18,856 nt of DNA from an uncultured bacterium (GCA_905214495.1 CAJMLW010000026.1:1-18856), one strand, 5' to 3'. Counted from the first letter of the stretch, positions 1 to 8,183 are shown. Notes: generated by a model not told the origin, from the letters alone. Numbers and translations: made by a program.

Positions 1-1790
1 ATTTCTTATTGGACGGTATGGCAAAGTTAGAATACCGTGGTTATGACTCTGCAGGCATCGCTGTTATTGGTGCTGAAAATGTAATCAAAATTCAAAAAAA
101 GGTTGGCCGTCTAGCTAATCTTGAGGCGATTGTAAAAGCAGATCCTAATGAAGGGACTGTAGGTATTGGTCATACTCGTTGGGCTACTCATGGTCGTCCA
201 TCCGATATGAACGCCCATCCTCACTCCTCTGAAGATGGTAAATTTGCTGTTGTTCACAATGGTATCATCGAAAACTACATGCCTTTAAAAGAAGAGCTCA
301 TCGAAAAAGGGTACCATTTCAAATCTGAAACTGATACAGAAGTAGTAGCTCATTTATTAGAGGATATGTACGATGGTGATTTCGTAAGTACTGTACGCCG
401 CATGCTCGCTCGTGTTGACGGTGCGTATGCTCTTGAAATCATCTGTGCTGATGAGCCGGACAAAATCATTTGTACTAAAAAAGAAAACCCATTGGTTATC
501 GGCCTTGGCAAAGGGGAAAACTTCGTTGCCTCCGATATTCCAGCGATCATTAACTACACACGTGATACATACATCTTGAGTGATGGTGAATTAGCTATCG
601 TAACACGCGATAATGTATCTGTATTTGACCGTAAAGGCAATCCTATTGATAAAGAAGTGTTCCATGTTAACTGGAATGCAGAAGCTGCAGAAAAGGGCGG
701 TTATGAACATTTTATGTTGAAAGAAATTCATGACCAACCAAAAGCTGTGCGTGATACATTCGGCACACACATTTTTGAAGACGGCAAAGCAGCTGTTTTT
801 GATGAGTTAAACTGGACTGCTGATGATGTAGCAGCTTTCAATAAAATCCTTATCGTTGCTTGTGGTACAGCATACCATGCAGGTCTTGTAACAAAACAAT
901 ATATTGAAAACTTGGCGCGTATTCCTGTTGATGTGGAAATTGCATCTGAATATCGTTACAGTAATCCGTTGACTGATGACAAAACATTATGTATCGTTAT
1001 CAGCCAATCTGGTGAAACATCTGATACATTGGCAGCGTTGAAAGAGGCTAAGCGCCTTGGTGCTAAATCCCTAGCGATTACAAACGTAGTTGGTTCCAGC
1101 ATCTCTCGTGAAGCAGATAATACTGTGTACACATGGGCTGGTCCTGAAATTTCTGTAGCGTCTACAAAAGCGTACACGACTCAATTAGTAGCAGGCTTAT
1201 TGTTCGCGGTATACCTTGGCCAATTAAATGGTAAATTAAATCCAGCCTTAGCTGAAGAAATCCTTAGCGGTATTAAAAACTTACCATCCTTGATTCATGA
1301 AATCTTTGAAGTAGATGAAGATATGAAAGCCTTTGCTAAACATTATGGCTTCAAATCTGATGCGTTCTTCTTAGGTCGTGCTATCGACTATGCAGTAGCG
1401 ATGGAAGGTGCTTTGAAATTGAAAGAAATTTCTTACATCCACGCTGAAGCATATGCTGGCGGTGAGTTGAAACACGGTACATTGGCTCTTATCGAAGAAG
1501 GTGTGCCTGTTATCGCATTGGCTACACAAGAGGATGTGTACGATAAGATGATTAGCAATATTCGCGAAGTAAAAGCTCGTGAAGCTGTTGTAATCGGTAT
1601 CGGCATGAAGGGTGACGAAGAATTATCTAAACACGTAGACCATACAATTTATGTGCCTCGTGCGAATAAATTTATCGCTCCAATTTTAGCAGTTGTACCA
1701 TTACAATTATTGGCGTACTACGCAGCGATTACACGCGGTGCAGATGTAGATAAACCACGTAACCTTGCTAAATCTGTAACCGTAGAATAA
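1..1790 (+). CDS. glmS: Glutamine-fructose-6-phosphate aminotransferase (isomerizing), 5' end outside window
   Basis: GlmS makes glucosamine-6-phosphate from fructose-6-phosphate and glutamine, the first step of UDP-GlcNAc synthesis for peptidoglycan and LPS. The reading frame is open from base 3 and enters the protein at Phe-Leu-Leu-Asp-Gly, which in the family lies about 15 residues after the start. The initiator and the catalytic N-terminal Cys are therefore left of the window, and the first in-frame ATG at 18 is not the true start. Visible features are the glutaminase motif EYRGYDSAG, the GHTRWATHG segment and the SIS-domain motifs SQSGETSDT and STKAYTTQ. Also present are the HAEAYAGGELKHG segment and the conserved C-terminus PRNLAKSVTVE. 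The length fits a full-size protein of about 609 residues. A strong terminator follows at once. Whether a glmS ribozyme precedes it cannot be seen. Confidence 0.97.
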   Translation, partial: FLLDGMAKLEYRGYDSAGIAVIGAENVIKIQKKVGRLANLEAIVKADPNEGTVGIGHTRWATHGRPSDMNAHPHSSEDGKFAVVHNGIIENYMPLKEELIEKGYHFKSETDTEVVAHLLEDMYDGDFVSTVRRMLARVDGAYALEIICADEPDKIICTKKENPLVIGLGKGENFVASDIPAIINYTRDTYILSDGELAIVTRDNVSVFDRKGNPIDKEVFHVNWNAEAAEKGGYEHFMLKEIHDQPKAVRDTFGTHIFEDGKAAVFDELNWTADDVAAFNKILIVACGTAYHAGLVTKQYIENLARIPVDVEIASEYRYSNPLTDDKTLCIVISQSGETSDTLAALKEAKRLGAKSLAITNVVGSSISREADNTVYTWAGPEISVASTKAYTTQLVAGLLFAVYLGQLNGKLNPALAEEILSGIKNLPSLIHEIFEVDEDMKAFAKHYGFKSDAFFLGRAIDYAVAMEGALKLKEISYIHAEAYAGGELKHGTLALIEEGVPVIALATQEDVYDKMISNIREVKAREAVVIGIGMKGDEELSKHVDHTIYVPRANKFIAPILAVVPLQLLAYYAAITRGADVDKPRNLAKSVTVE

Positions 1791-1797
1791 TATATAC

Positions 1798-1830
1798 AAC
1801 CAACAGTGCTTTGGCACTGTTGGTTTATTT
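1798..1830 (+). terminator. Intrinsic terminator after glmS
   Basis: A perfect 12-bp stem (1798-1809 with 1814-1825) with a TTTG loop runs into a T-rich stretch. It sits 8 bases after the glmS stop and before the trpS ribosome binding site. trpS must therefore depend on read-through or on a promoter not clearly visible in the 58-bp gap. Confidence 0.85.
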
Positions 1831-1848
1831 CAATATAGGGAGACTATC

Positions 1849-2835
1849 ATGGCAGTTATATTTTCCGGCATCCAACCAAGTGGTGAATTAACACTTGGTA
1901 ACTATTTGGGGGCTTTACGTAATTTCTTGGACTATCAAGATACTGATGAATGTTATTATTGTATCGTTAACCAACATGCGATTACTGTACCGCAAGATCC
2001 AAAAGAGTTATTCCAAAATACTCGTAATTTGGCTGCGCTATATCTTGCAGTTGGTCTCGATCCTAAAAAGGTAACATTATTTGTTCAATCCGAAGTACCT
2101 GAACATGTAAAACTTGGTTGGGTTATGCAATCTATTAGCTATGTAGGCGAATTAGAACGTATGACACAATACAAGGATAAATCTCAAAAACAAGGCGAGT
2201 CCATTCCAACAGCCTTGCTTACATACCCACCATTGATGGCAGCAGATATTTTGTTGTACGGTACTAATTATGTGCCAGTAGGGGAAGACCAAAAGCAACA
2301 TTTAGAGTTAACTCGTAACTTGGCAGAGAGATTTAACCGCCGATTTGGTGAAACCTTTGTTGTACCAGATATCAAGGTATCTGAAGGTGGCGCTCGCGTA
2401 ATGAGTTTACAAGAACCAACAAAGAAAATGAGTAAATCCGATGATAATCAAAATGCGACGATTCGATTGCTTGATACGCCGGATCAAATCGTTAAGAAAT
2501 TGAAACGCGCCCAAACAGACTCTGATAATGCTGTGCGTTATGATAAGGATAATAAACCGGGTATTTCTAACCTTATGGGTATTTATCGTGCGATTACAAA
2601 AGATAGCTATGAAAAAATTGAAGAAATGTATGCCGGTAAAGGGTATGGCGCATTTAAATCAGATATTGCCGATTTGCTCGTAGCGACACTTGAACCAATC
2701 CAACAACGCTACAATGAACTTATAACAAGCCCTGAACTAGATATCATCTTAGATGAAGGTGCTGCAAAAGCACATGCAAAAGCATCTGTGATGTATCGCA
2801 AGGTTGAACAAGCGATGGGGCTTTGCCGTAAATAA
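1849..2835 (+). CDS. trpS: Tryptophan-tRNA ligase
   Basis: TrpS charges tRNA-Trp with tryptophan in the cytoplasm. The 328-residue product matches the usual bacterial length of about 330. It opens with the class I synthetase signature in its TrpRS form (SGIQPSGELTLGNYLGAL, residues 6-23, the HIGH-like motif). The second signature KMSKS is at about residues 193-197, followed by DDN. The stretch PVGEDQKQHLELTRN is the typical tryptophan-binding region. The start is supported by an AGGGAG ribosome binding site eight bases upstream. The gap from glmS is too short for a T-box leader, so tRNA-dependent antitermination is not expected here. The next gene begins 28 bases downstream and is probably co-transcribed. 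Confidence 0.97.
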   Translation: MAVIFSGIQPSGELTLGNYLGALRNFLDYQDTDECYYCIVNQHAITVPQDPKELFQNTRNLAALYLAVGLDPKKVTLFVQSEVPEHVKLGWVMQSISYVGELERMTQYKDKSQKQGESIPTALLTYPPLMAADILLYGTNYVPVGEDQKQHLELTRNLAERFNRRFGETFVVPDIKVSEGGARVMSLQEPTKKMSKSDDNQNATIRLLDTPDQIVKKLKRAQTDSDNAVRYDKDNKPGISNLMGIYRAITKDSYEKIEEMYAGKGYGAFKSDIADLLVATLEPIQQRYNELITSPELDIILDEGAAKAHAKASVMYRKVEQAMGLCRK

Positions 2836-2863
2836 GTATTTACATACACTTTTGAGGTCAATT

Positions 2864-3349
2864 ATGACAAAACAAGAGGTAAGTGAACGATTTTCGAGTG
2901 GCCGTGTAAAGCACATGGTCATCACACATAAGGTCGTACAGTGGCTAGGGCGGATACTAGGAATTGTAATTTGTGTTGCCCTCGTTAAATGGGCCCCACA
3001 TGATATAGGTAATCGCATGCTTTGTTATGCATTGGTCGTTTGTTTATTATGGTGGGTACATGGGCTCGACGTAGTGCTCGTATATATTTGTGAAAAAGGC
3101 TTTGTCATCAAGCAGAGACCGACAAATTTACGTGACTATTTCCGTAGTGCCATTAATTTAGATGATTACTATGTGTATGTTCCTTTTGAAAGCGTAGTTG
3201 GGTTTACACCTGACTGGAAAGAACTGCAAGCTGTCAATACGCATGGTGGCATTTATGTAGTGCCTTTAGATTTGCAACTTGCACCATATAAGGATAAACT
3301 ACGTCTTCAAGCCGCTATAAAACATTATAGAGATACACATGATATATAA
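2864..3349 (+). CDS. Small membrane protein of unknown function
   Basis: I do not recognise this 161-residue protein. Two hydrophobic segments (about residues 25-43 and 52-75) form a membrane hairpin. A charged C-terminal domain of about 85 residues follows (EKGFVIKQRP ... FESVVGFTPDW ... YVVPLDLQLAPYKD). It looks mainly beta and may resemble the PH-like cytosolic domains of two-helix membrane proteins, but that is only an impression. The ATG at 2864 is chosen because GAGGT lies seven bases upstream. An in-frame ATG at 2804 lies inside trpS without a ribosome binding site and would add 20 residues. The gene follows trpS by 28 bases and probably shares its transcript. No obvious U-tract terminator follows; the next promoter begins about 25 bases later. 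Confidence 0.8.
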   Translation: MTKQEVSERFSSGRVKHMVITHKVVQWLGRILGIVICVALVKWAPHDIGNRMLCYALVVCLLWWVHGLDVVLVYICEKGFVIKQRPTNLRDYFRSAINLDDYYVYVPFESVVGFTPDWKELQAVNTHGGIYVVPLDLQLAPYKDKLRLQAAIKHYRDTHDI

Positions 3350-3373
3350 TTTGTAAATTTATTGATTTAACTA

Positions 3374-3402
3374 TTTACAACTTTAACATGCTAAAGTATA
3401 AT
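3374..3402 (+). promoter_or_regulatory. Sigma-70 promoter of the amino acid ABC operon
   Basis: TTTACA at 3374-3379 and a perfect TATAAT at 3397-3402 are separated by 17 bases. The start of the binding-protein gene is about 50 bases downstream of the -10 box. An 8-bp inverted repeat (TTGTAAAT at 3351-3358, ATTTACAA at 3373-3380) overlaps the -35 element and could be an operator. Confidence 0.75.
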
Positions 3403-3451
3403 AGGTTCATAAGTTAAAACATGACCTAAAACATATTGTATGGAGGATATT

Positions 3452-4264
3452 ATGAACTGGAAAAAGATTATGGCTGTAGGTTTGGCTGCAGTCTCTATGA
3501 TGGCTTTTGTAAGCGGTTGTGGTAGTGATACAAAAAATGCTGATACTCAATTACCTAAGAAAATTGTTATTGGCTTAGATGATAGCTTCCCACCAATGGG
3601 CTTTAAAGATGATAAAGGTGAAATCGTAGGTTTAGATATCGATTTGGCTAAAGAGGCTGCTAAGCGCGCTGGTATGGACGTTGAGTTCAAAGCGATTGAC
3701 TGGTCCAGTAAAGAAGCGGAATTAAAATCTAAGAAAATCGACGTATTGTGGAATGGTTTAACTGTTTCTCCTGAACGTGAGAAAAATATCTTGTTCTCCG
3801 ATACATATATGAAAGATAAACAATACATCGTTGTTCGTAACGATGATAATGCTATCAAGGGCAAATCTGATCTTGCTGGCAAGGTTGTAGGTGTGCAACA
3901 AGCTAGTACTGGTGAATCCGCATTACAAAACGATCCTAGTGGTAAAACCGTTAAAGAAATTAAATCCTATGCTGATTTCGTAAGTGCTTTCATGGACCTT
4001 GGCATTGGTCGTGTCGATGCAGTTATCGCTGATGGTGTTATTGCTCGGTACCTCATGACAAAAGAACCAGGCAAATACAAAATCGTAGAAGGCACTGATT
4101 ACGGCGTAGATAACTTTGCTGTAGGGTTCCGCAAAGATGATACTGCATTACGCGATAAAATTAATGGTATCTTAGCCGAAATGAAAAAAGATGGTACTGC
4201 TGATAAAATCGTTGAAAAATGGTTGGGCTCTAGCGCAGACCTAGATAAGAGCGATGCTAAATAG
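3452..4264 (+). CDS. Amino acid ABC transporter substrate-binding lipoprotein
   Basis: This is an extracytoplasmic binding protein of the polar amino acid family (SBP_bac_3) that delivers its ligand to the permease encoded next. The 270-residue precursor has a lipoprotein signal peptide with the lipobox ending VSGC, so Cys23 would be lipidated. The mature part starts near KIVIGLDDSFPPMGF and contains the family pattern GLDIDLAKEAAKRAG. It continues with a domain swap around WNGLTVSPEREKNILFSDTY. Start choice: a GGAGG site at 3442-3446 sits six bases before ATG 3452, whereas the in-frame ATG at 3440 has no site. The ligand cannot be told from sequence; cystine-, glutamine- and arginine-type proteins all look like this. 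The gene leads an operon with its own strong promoter. Confidence 0.92.
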   Translation: MNWKKIMAVGLAAVSMMAFVSGCGSDTKNADTQLPKKIVIGLDDSFPPMGFKDDKGEIVGLDIDLAKEAAKRAGMDVEFKAIDWSSKEAELKSKKIDVLWNGLTVSPEREKNILFSDTYMKDKQYIVVRNDDNAIKGKSDLAGKVVGVQQASTGESALQNDPSGKTVKEIKSYADFVSAFMDLGIGRVDAVIADGVIARYLMTKEPGKYKIVEGTDYGVDNFAVGFRKDDTALRDKINGILAEMKKDGTADKIVEKWLGSSADLDKSDAK

Positions 4265-4336
4265 TACAATTCGTGATATACTAATAGTACTGTGGTCAGT
4301 ATGTACAACTGATAATTAAAGAACGAAATGTACACC

Positions 4337-4363
4337 AGAGAAGAGGCCATGTGCCTCTTCTCT
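4337..4363 (+). other. Intercistronic hairpin between binding protein and permease
   Basis: A perfect 11-bp stem (4337-4347 with 4353-4363) carries a 5-base loop and is followed by ATTCGTGTTTT rather than a clean T tract. It lies directly before the permease ribosome binding site. A likely role is partial termination or 3'-end protection, giving more binding protein than permease and ATPase, as in many ABC importers. Confidence 0.65.
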
Positions 4364-4387
4364 ATTCGTGTTTTGAAGGAGTATTTC

Positions 4388-5044
4388 ATGTTAGATTATT
4401 TATTGCAGATTATCCCGACCATTGCGGATGGGCTTAAAGTCACTATTGCACTGTTCTGTGTCGTATGGGTGCTATCTATACCTGGCGGTATCATATTGGC
4501 TTTACTGCGACTATCTAAGCTTCCTGTAGTCGATAAAATTGTAGAAGCCTTTGTATATCTAATGCGTGGTACGCCATTGATGTTACAAATTCTATTTATG
4601 TATTATGCGTTACCGATTATGACTGATGGTGCCATTCAAATGGATGATGCAACAGCGGCAGTGGTTACCTTCGTACTTAACTATGCTGCGTATCTTTGCG
4701 AAATCTTCCGTGGTGGTATTCAATCTATTCCACGTGGTCAATATGAAGGGGCAAAGGTACTTGGTTTTACCTATGGTCAAACGATGCGTACCATCATTTT
4801 GCCACAAATGTTTAAACGCGTGTTGCCACCGCTTGCTAATGAAACGATTAATCTATTAAAAGATACATCCCTCGTATACGTATTAGCTATGAATGATATT
4901 TTGCGTATCACAAAATCTATTGTACAACGTGATTTTGATATTTCTGCATTCCTTGTGGCCGCTATATTCTATCTAATCTTTACATTTATTTTGACAAATA
5001 TCTTTAATTATTTAGAAAAACGTTTCTCTGTATATGATGAGTAA
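4388..5044 (+). CDS. Amino acid ABC transporter permease
   Basis: This is an inner-membrane permease of the HisMQ/glutamine-cystine type, 218 residues, typical for the family. It has an N-terminal hydrophobic segment and the conserved stretch LMRGTPLMLQILFMYYALP. The cytoplasmic EAA loop (EGAKVLGFTYGQTMRTIILPQ) contacts the ATPase. About five membrane spans can be seen. The start at 4388 is set by AAGGAG seven bases upstream. An in-frame ATG at 4328 lies before the hairpin and would add a non-family extension, so it is rejected. Only one permease gene is present, so the transporter would use a homodimer. The ATPase gene begins 9 bases after its stop. Confidence 0.93.
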   Translation: MLDYLLQIIPTIADGLKVTIALFCVVWVLSIPGGIILALLRLSKLPVVDKIVEAFVYLMRGTPLMLQILFMYYALPIMTDGAIQMDDATAAVVTFVLNYAAYLCEIFRGGIQSIPRGQYEGAKVLGFTYGQTMRTIILPQMFKRVLPPLANETINLLKDTSLVYVLAMNDILRITKSIVQRDFDISAFLVAAIFYLIFTFILTNIFNYLEKRFSVYDE

Positions 5045-5053
5045 GAGGTAATT

Positions 5054-5812
5054 ATGACTTTTGTAAATATGGAACGCATAGAGAAACACTTTAATAATAA
5101 TGTGGTATTGAAAGATGTTTCCTTGCAAATGAATAAGGGCGAAATTGTATCTATTATCGGTCCATCTGGCTCCGGTAAGTCTACATTTTTGCGCTGCTTA
5201 GGTCAGTTGGAAACGATTGACGGTGGTACTATTACCGTTGATGGTGTAACGTTGGCATCTACAGATGCTAGCGGCGTCGTTACCTACGCTGATAAACATA
5301 CCATGCATGATCTATTACTTCGCATGGGCATGGTATTCCAATCCTTCAATTTATTCCCACATATGACGGTTCTTGAAAATATTATGGTAGCTCCACGTAT
5401 GGTGAAAGGCATGAAAGATGCCGATATTATGCCGATAGCAGAACGTCTACTTAATAAGGTAGGCCTTTGGGATAAACGCGATATGTATCCATCCAGACTT
5501 TCCGGTGGTCAACAACAACGTGTGGCCATTGCTCGTGCATTAGCCATGAATCCTGAAATTATGTTATTTGACGAACCTACATCTGCCCTTGATCCAGAAT
5601 TGACAGGGGAAGTATTAAAGACAATCAAACAATTAGCCGATGATCGGATGACCATGATTATTGTGACTCATGAGATGAATTTTGCTCGTGAGGTTTCTGA
5701 TCGCATCATATTTATGGCTGATGGTATCATTCAAGAAGAAGGGGAACCGGAACAATTGTTTACCAATCCGCAATCTCCTAGAACTAAAGCTTTTTTGGAA
5801 AATATGTTATAA
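5054..5812 (+). CDS. Amino acid ABC transporter ATP-binding protein
   Basis: This ATPase energises the polar amino acid importer encoded by the two preceding genes. All motifs are intact in 252 residues: Walker A GPSGSGKST (36-44), Q-loop Gln at about 96, signature LSGGQQQR (149-156), Walker B MLFDEP (170-175) and switch His at about 206 in VTHEM. A short insertion (about residues 68-90, STDASGVVTYADKHTMHD) between the first strands and the Q-loop is slightly longer than in GlnQ. That resembles some cystine and glutamine importers, but it does not fix the substrate. AGAGGT provides the ribosome binding site. An inverted repeat follows the stop codon. Confidence 0.95.
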   Translation: MTFVNMERIEKHFNNNVVLKDVSLQMNKGEIVSIIGPSGSGKSTFLRCLGQLETIDGGTITVDGVTLASTDASGVVTYADKHTMHDLLLRMGMVFQSFNLFPHMTVLENIMVAPRMVKGMKDADIMPIAERLLNKVGLWDKRDMYPSRLSGGQQQRVAIARALAMNPEIMLFDEPTSALDPELTGEVLKTIKQLADDRMTMIIVTHEMNFAREVSDRIIFMADGIIQEEGEPEQLFTNPQSPRTKAFLENML

Positions 5813-5816
5813 TCCT

Positions 5817-5842
5817 TACCACCTATGTAATCATAGGTGGTA
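5817..5842 (+). terminator. Hairpin at the end of the amino acid ABC operon
   Basis: A perfect 11-bp stem (5817-5827 with 5832-5842) with a TAAT loop starts five bases after the ATPase stop. No U tract follows (CCTTCGCATA). It may be a weak terminator or an mRNA-stabilising 3' structure, so some transcription may reach the next gene. Confidence 0.5.
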
Positions 5843-5867
5843 CCTTCGCATATAGGAAAGGAATTTT

Positions 5868-7133
5868 ATGAAATTACCTATCGCATTAGCATTAGCTGGT
5901 TTGTCCATTGTGTCTGGCGTTGCGTATGGTGCATCTCCTGATCATGCTACACCAAAGGCTATCGAAGCATCTCAACAAGATGCTATTTCTGTATTGCCAG
6001 AGCAATATAAATCGTATGCTACAAAGATGAATACGGTTGTAAAGGATACAAAAAATGGTTATACTTTCACCATTCCTTGGCGTGTCAATGATGGTGTTAT
6101 GATCGATATGGATGTACGCAGTGAAAGTGAACATATAGAGGGCTATTCCTTTAATTTGTCTGGCCCAAATCAGAATGATGCATATACTGTATCATTTACA
6201 AAGAGAAATAATACACCGCAAGGCAATGTATCGCAAAAAGTATGGAATACAACGTGGTACGATGTGCCAATTAAGGGCATGACGGATGAGGAATATCTTC
6301 GTATTTGGCGACAACATAGCAATGTATTTGACACTAATGATATAGTGGGCGGGTTCTTCCCTAAAAAAGGGGCACAAGCAGCACGTTGGAGTCGTACGAC
6401 ACCGAAGTCTTATGCAGAGATGACATCTACAGAACAGGTTCAATCTGTTTTTGAAGCTGAATTTATTATGGAAAAAGATCCAACGCATCGATATAACCTC
6501 GTAAGTACGTACCCACCTATTCAGGCCAAATTTATGGAACAAGGCCTTATGGAAACGACTGTTCCTTCATTTTCTTTGTTAGATACTAAGAAGAATAGCT
6601 CTACATTAAATAATGTTAAGAAAATATTGGCTGGATCTAGTGATATCAACGTAGCAGAAGGCTTGAAATTCGTTAGCCCTAAAGGATTTACACGCATTAA
6701 TGAGCCTAAAAAGATTACTTTCACAAAGGATAAGATTCGTCTCGATGTAGAAAGTTTTTCCGTTCCTGTGCAAGCGGTAAGCAGTGCTATGCCTACGATG
6801 ATGGGTAAGCAAATGCTAGGTGATCAATACGTAAAATCTTTGGTGGATGTAAATAAGGCCACTATTGAGCGATATGAAACACATATTATTGATGGTGCTG
6901 TTATGTTTTATGTAGCCGGGACAATGAAGAATCCTGAAGTAGCAGATACGAATACGGCGGAAACTGTCTCATTCGGAGCTACGATTATTCTTGGAAATAA
7001 TGGTAATGTTGGTGTGGCTCGTATGATAGCGCCAATTGGTATTGTATTGACTACACCTGAGCTAATCGATATTTTAGATGGATTTAAGTTAACGAATTCT
7101 TTAAATATCAACAATTCGTCTCAAGTCCTTTAA
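5868..7133 (+). CDS. Exported protein of unknown function
   Basis: I do not recognise this 421-residue protein. A clear Sec signal peptide (MKLPIALALAGLSIVSG, cleavage probably after about residue 21) shows export to the periplasm or outer surface. No lipobox and no further membrane segment are present. The mature part is rich in beta-type segments and polar residues, with no Cys pairs or catalytic motif that I can name. It starts with a linker rich in Ala, Gln and Pro and then contains two similar-looking halves (YTFTIPWRVNDGVMIDMDV and later AVMFYVAGTMKNPEV). The start is supported by AGGAAAGGA seven bases upstream. It lies alone between the amino acid importer and a stress protein gene; no strong promoter is visible in the 55-base gap, so read-through from the importer operon is possible. 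Confidence 0.8.
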   Translation: MKLPIALALAGLSIVSGVAYGASPDHATPKAIEASQQDAISVLPEQYKSYATKMNTVVKDTKNGYTFTIPWRVNDGVMIDMDVRSESEHIEGYSFNLSGPNQNDAYTVSFTKRNNTPQGNVSQKVWNTTWYDVPIKGMTDEEYLRIWRQHSNVFDTNDIVGGFFPKKGAQAARWSRTTPKSYAEMTSTEQVQSVFEAEFIMEKDPTHRYNLVSTYPPIQAKFMEQGLMETTVPSFSLLDTKKNSSTLNNVKKILAGSSDINVAEGLKFVSPKGFTRINEPKKITFTKDKIRLDVESFSVPVQAVSSAMPTMMGKQMLGDQYVKSLVDVNKATIERYETHIIDGAVMFYVAGTMKNPEVADTNTAETVSFGATIILGNNGNVGVARMIAPIGIVLTTPELIDILDGFKLTNSLNINNSSQVL

Positions 7134-7147
7134 TCTGCAAAAAAATG

Positions 7148-7156
7148 TGCTATAAT
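7148..7156 (+). promoter_or_regulatory. Extended -10 promoter of the universal stress protein gene
   Basis: TGCTATAAT is a full extended -10 element. No good -35 lies 17 bases upstream, which is normal for extended -10 promoters. It leaves a leader of about 110 bases containing a weak 7-bp inverted repeat (AAATCCT ... AGGATTT). Confidence 0.55.
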
Positions 7157-7274
7157 GTATATAAATCCTAATCAAAAAAAGAGGATTTTTCCTAATTGGT
7201 CTAGAATATTATAAATAGACTAAATGATTTTTAATCATATCCCTTCATGGGGATTAGAAATAGGAGGGGTTAAT

Positions 7275-7721
7275 ATGGTTACCTACAAAACTATTGTTGT
7301 ACCTACTGATGGTTCTGAAAATGCTAAACGTGCACTAGAACATGCACTTGCAGTAGCAGATCGTAACAAAGCAGAATTGATTGTTGTTCATGTAGCAAAT
7401 ATTGTATCTGCTATTTCCAACTTTGATCAAACACCAATTTCTGGTGGTTATGTGTCTGAACAAATTGCAGAAGACATGGAAGAAACAGGTAAAGAAATTT
7501 TGAACGATGTAGTGAAAGAAATTCCTGCAGGCGTTAAAGTTAAATCTGTATTTGAAGTTGGTTCCCCAGGCCCAGCATTGTTAGCCGTTGCTAAAAAATA
7601 CAATGCTGATCTTATCGTAATGGGTAGCCGTGGTCTTGGACCTTTGAAAGGTTTATTCATGGGTAGTGTAAGTAGCTATGTAACTAGTCATTCCTCTTGC
7701 CCAGTATTGGTCGTTAAATAA
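7275..7721 (+). CDS. Universal stress protein (UspA family)
   Basis: This is a small cytoplasmic nucleotide-binding protein of the Usp family, 148 residues, the standard single-domain length. The N-terminal strand ends in VVPTDGS with the conserved Asp12. The ATP-binding signature G-x2-G-x9-G-S is complete (Gly117, Gly120, Gly130, Ser131), so this is the ATP-binding type. Start choice: AGGAGGGG lies eight bases before ATG 7275. An in-frame ATG at 7224 would add 17 residues that do not belong to the family. The gene is monocistronic, with its own extended -10 promoter and a strong terminator. Its exact role is unknown; relatives respond to starvation or redox stress. Confidence 0.93.
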   Translation: MVTYKTIVVPTDGSENAKRALEHALAVADRNKAELIVVHVANIVSAISNFDQTPISGGYVSEQIAEDMEETGKEILNDVVKEIPAGVKVKSVFEVGSPGPALLAVAKKYNADLIVMGSRGLGPLKGLFMGSVSSYVTSHSSCPVLVVK

Positions 7722-7734
7722 TATCATACAATTT

Positions 7735-7768
7735 AAAGGCTTTGTCATTGTGTACAAAGCCTTTTTTT
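7735..7768 (+). terminator. Intrinsic terminator after the universal stress protein gene
   Basis: An 11-bp perfect stem (7735-7745 with 7754-7764) with an 8-base loop is followed by seven T residues (7762-7768). This is a classic strong terminator. Confidence 0.9.
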
Positions 7769-7844
7769 GTATATAATAGATATCATAGAGATAGTATTTA
7801 AATTTAGATAGATTATTAGTGTTAGTTTAGAAGAAAGGATCCCT

Positions 7845-8135
7845 ATGATCGACGGGAACGAATCATTGTTAAAGTTAGCAGAATTGTTTAAGATTCTTGG
7901 CGATCCAACGCGCCTAAAGATTGTTGAGATACTGCTAGAAAATGAGATGTGTGTTAATCATATTGCAGAGACAATGGGCATGGGACAATCTGCTATTTCA
8001 CATCAGTTGCGTGTATTGCGACAAGCACGTCTTGTAACATATCGCAAGGAAGGGAAAACTGCATATTATTCTTTGAATGATGATCATGTAGAAGGCCTTG
8101 TACGAATGGGTATGGATCACGTATCACATCAATAG
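7845..8135 (+). CDS. ArsR/SmtB-family metal-responsive repressor, CzrA-like
   Basis: This is a 96-residue winged-helix repressor of the ArsR family. FKILGDPTRLKIVEIL begins the domain, the recognition helix is around MGQSAISHQLRVLRQARLV, and the wing is YRKEGKTAYYSL. The last helix carries Asp79, His81, His92 and His95 in the spacing D-x-H-x10-H-x2-H. This is the exact ligand pattern of the zinc/cobalt alpha-5 site of CzrA. The alpha-3 position has a single Cys (EMCVNHI) and no CxC, which argues against arsenic or cadmium sensing. Binding of metal should release the protein from DNA. No metal exporter is next to it, so its target is elsewhere or is itself. AGAAAGGA is the ribosome binding site. 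A possible TATAAT lies at 7772-7777, overlapping the end of the preceding terminator. Confidence 0.9.
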   Translation: MIDGNESLLKLAELFKILGDPTRLKIVEILLENEMCVNHIAETMGMGQSAISHQLRVLRQARLVTYRKEGKTAYYSLNDDHVEGLVRMGMDHVSHQ

Positions 8136-8183
8136 AGTACTGTACCTGTTCTATTACATTGCATTATATGAATTAGATACAAG

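Noticed and set aside
1791..1848. T-box leader for trpS
   Set aside because: The gap is only 58 bases and is filled by the glmS terminator and the ribosome binding site; no T-box core sequence is present.
3440..3451. Alternative upstream start for the amino acid binding protein
   Set aside because: It would add four residues before the signal peptide and would put the ribosome binding site inside the gene.
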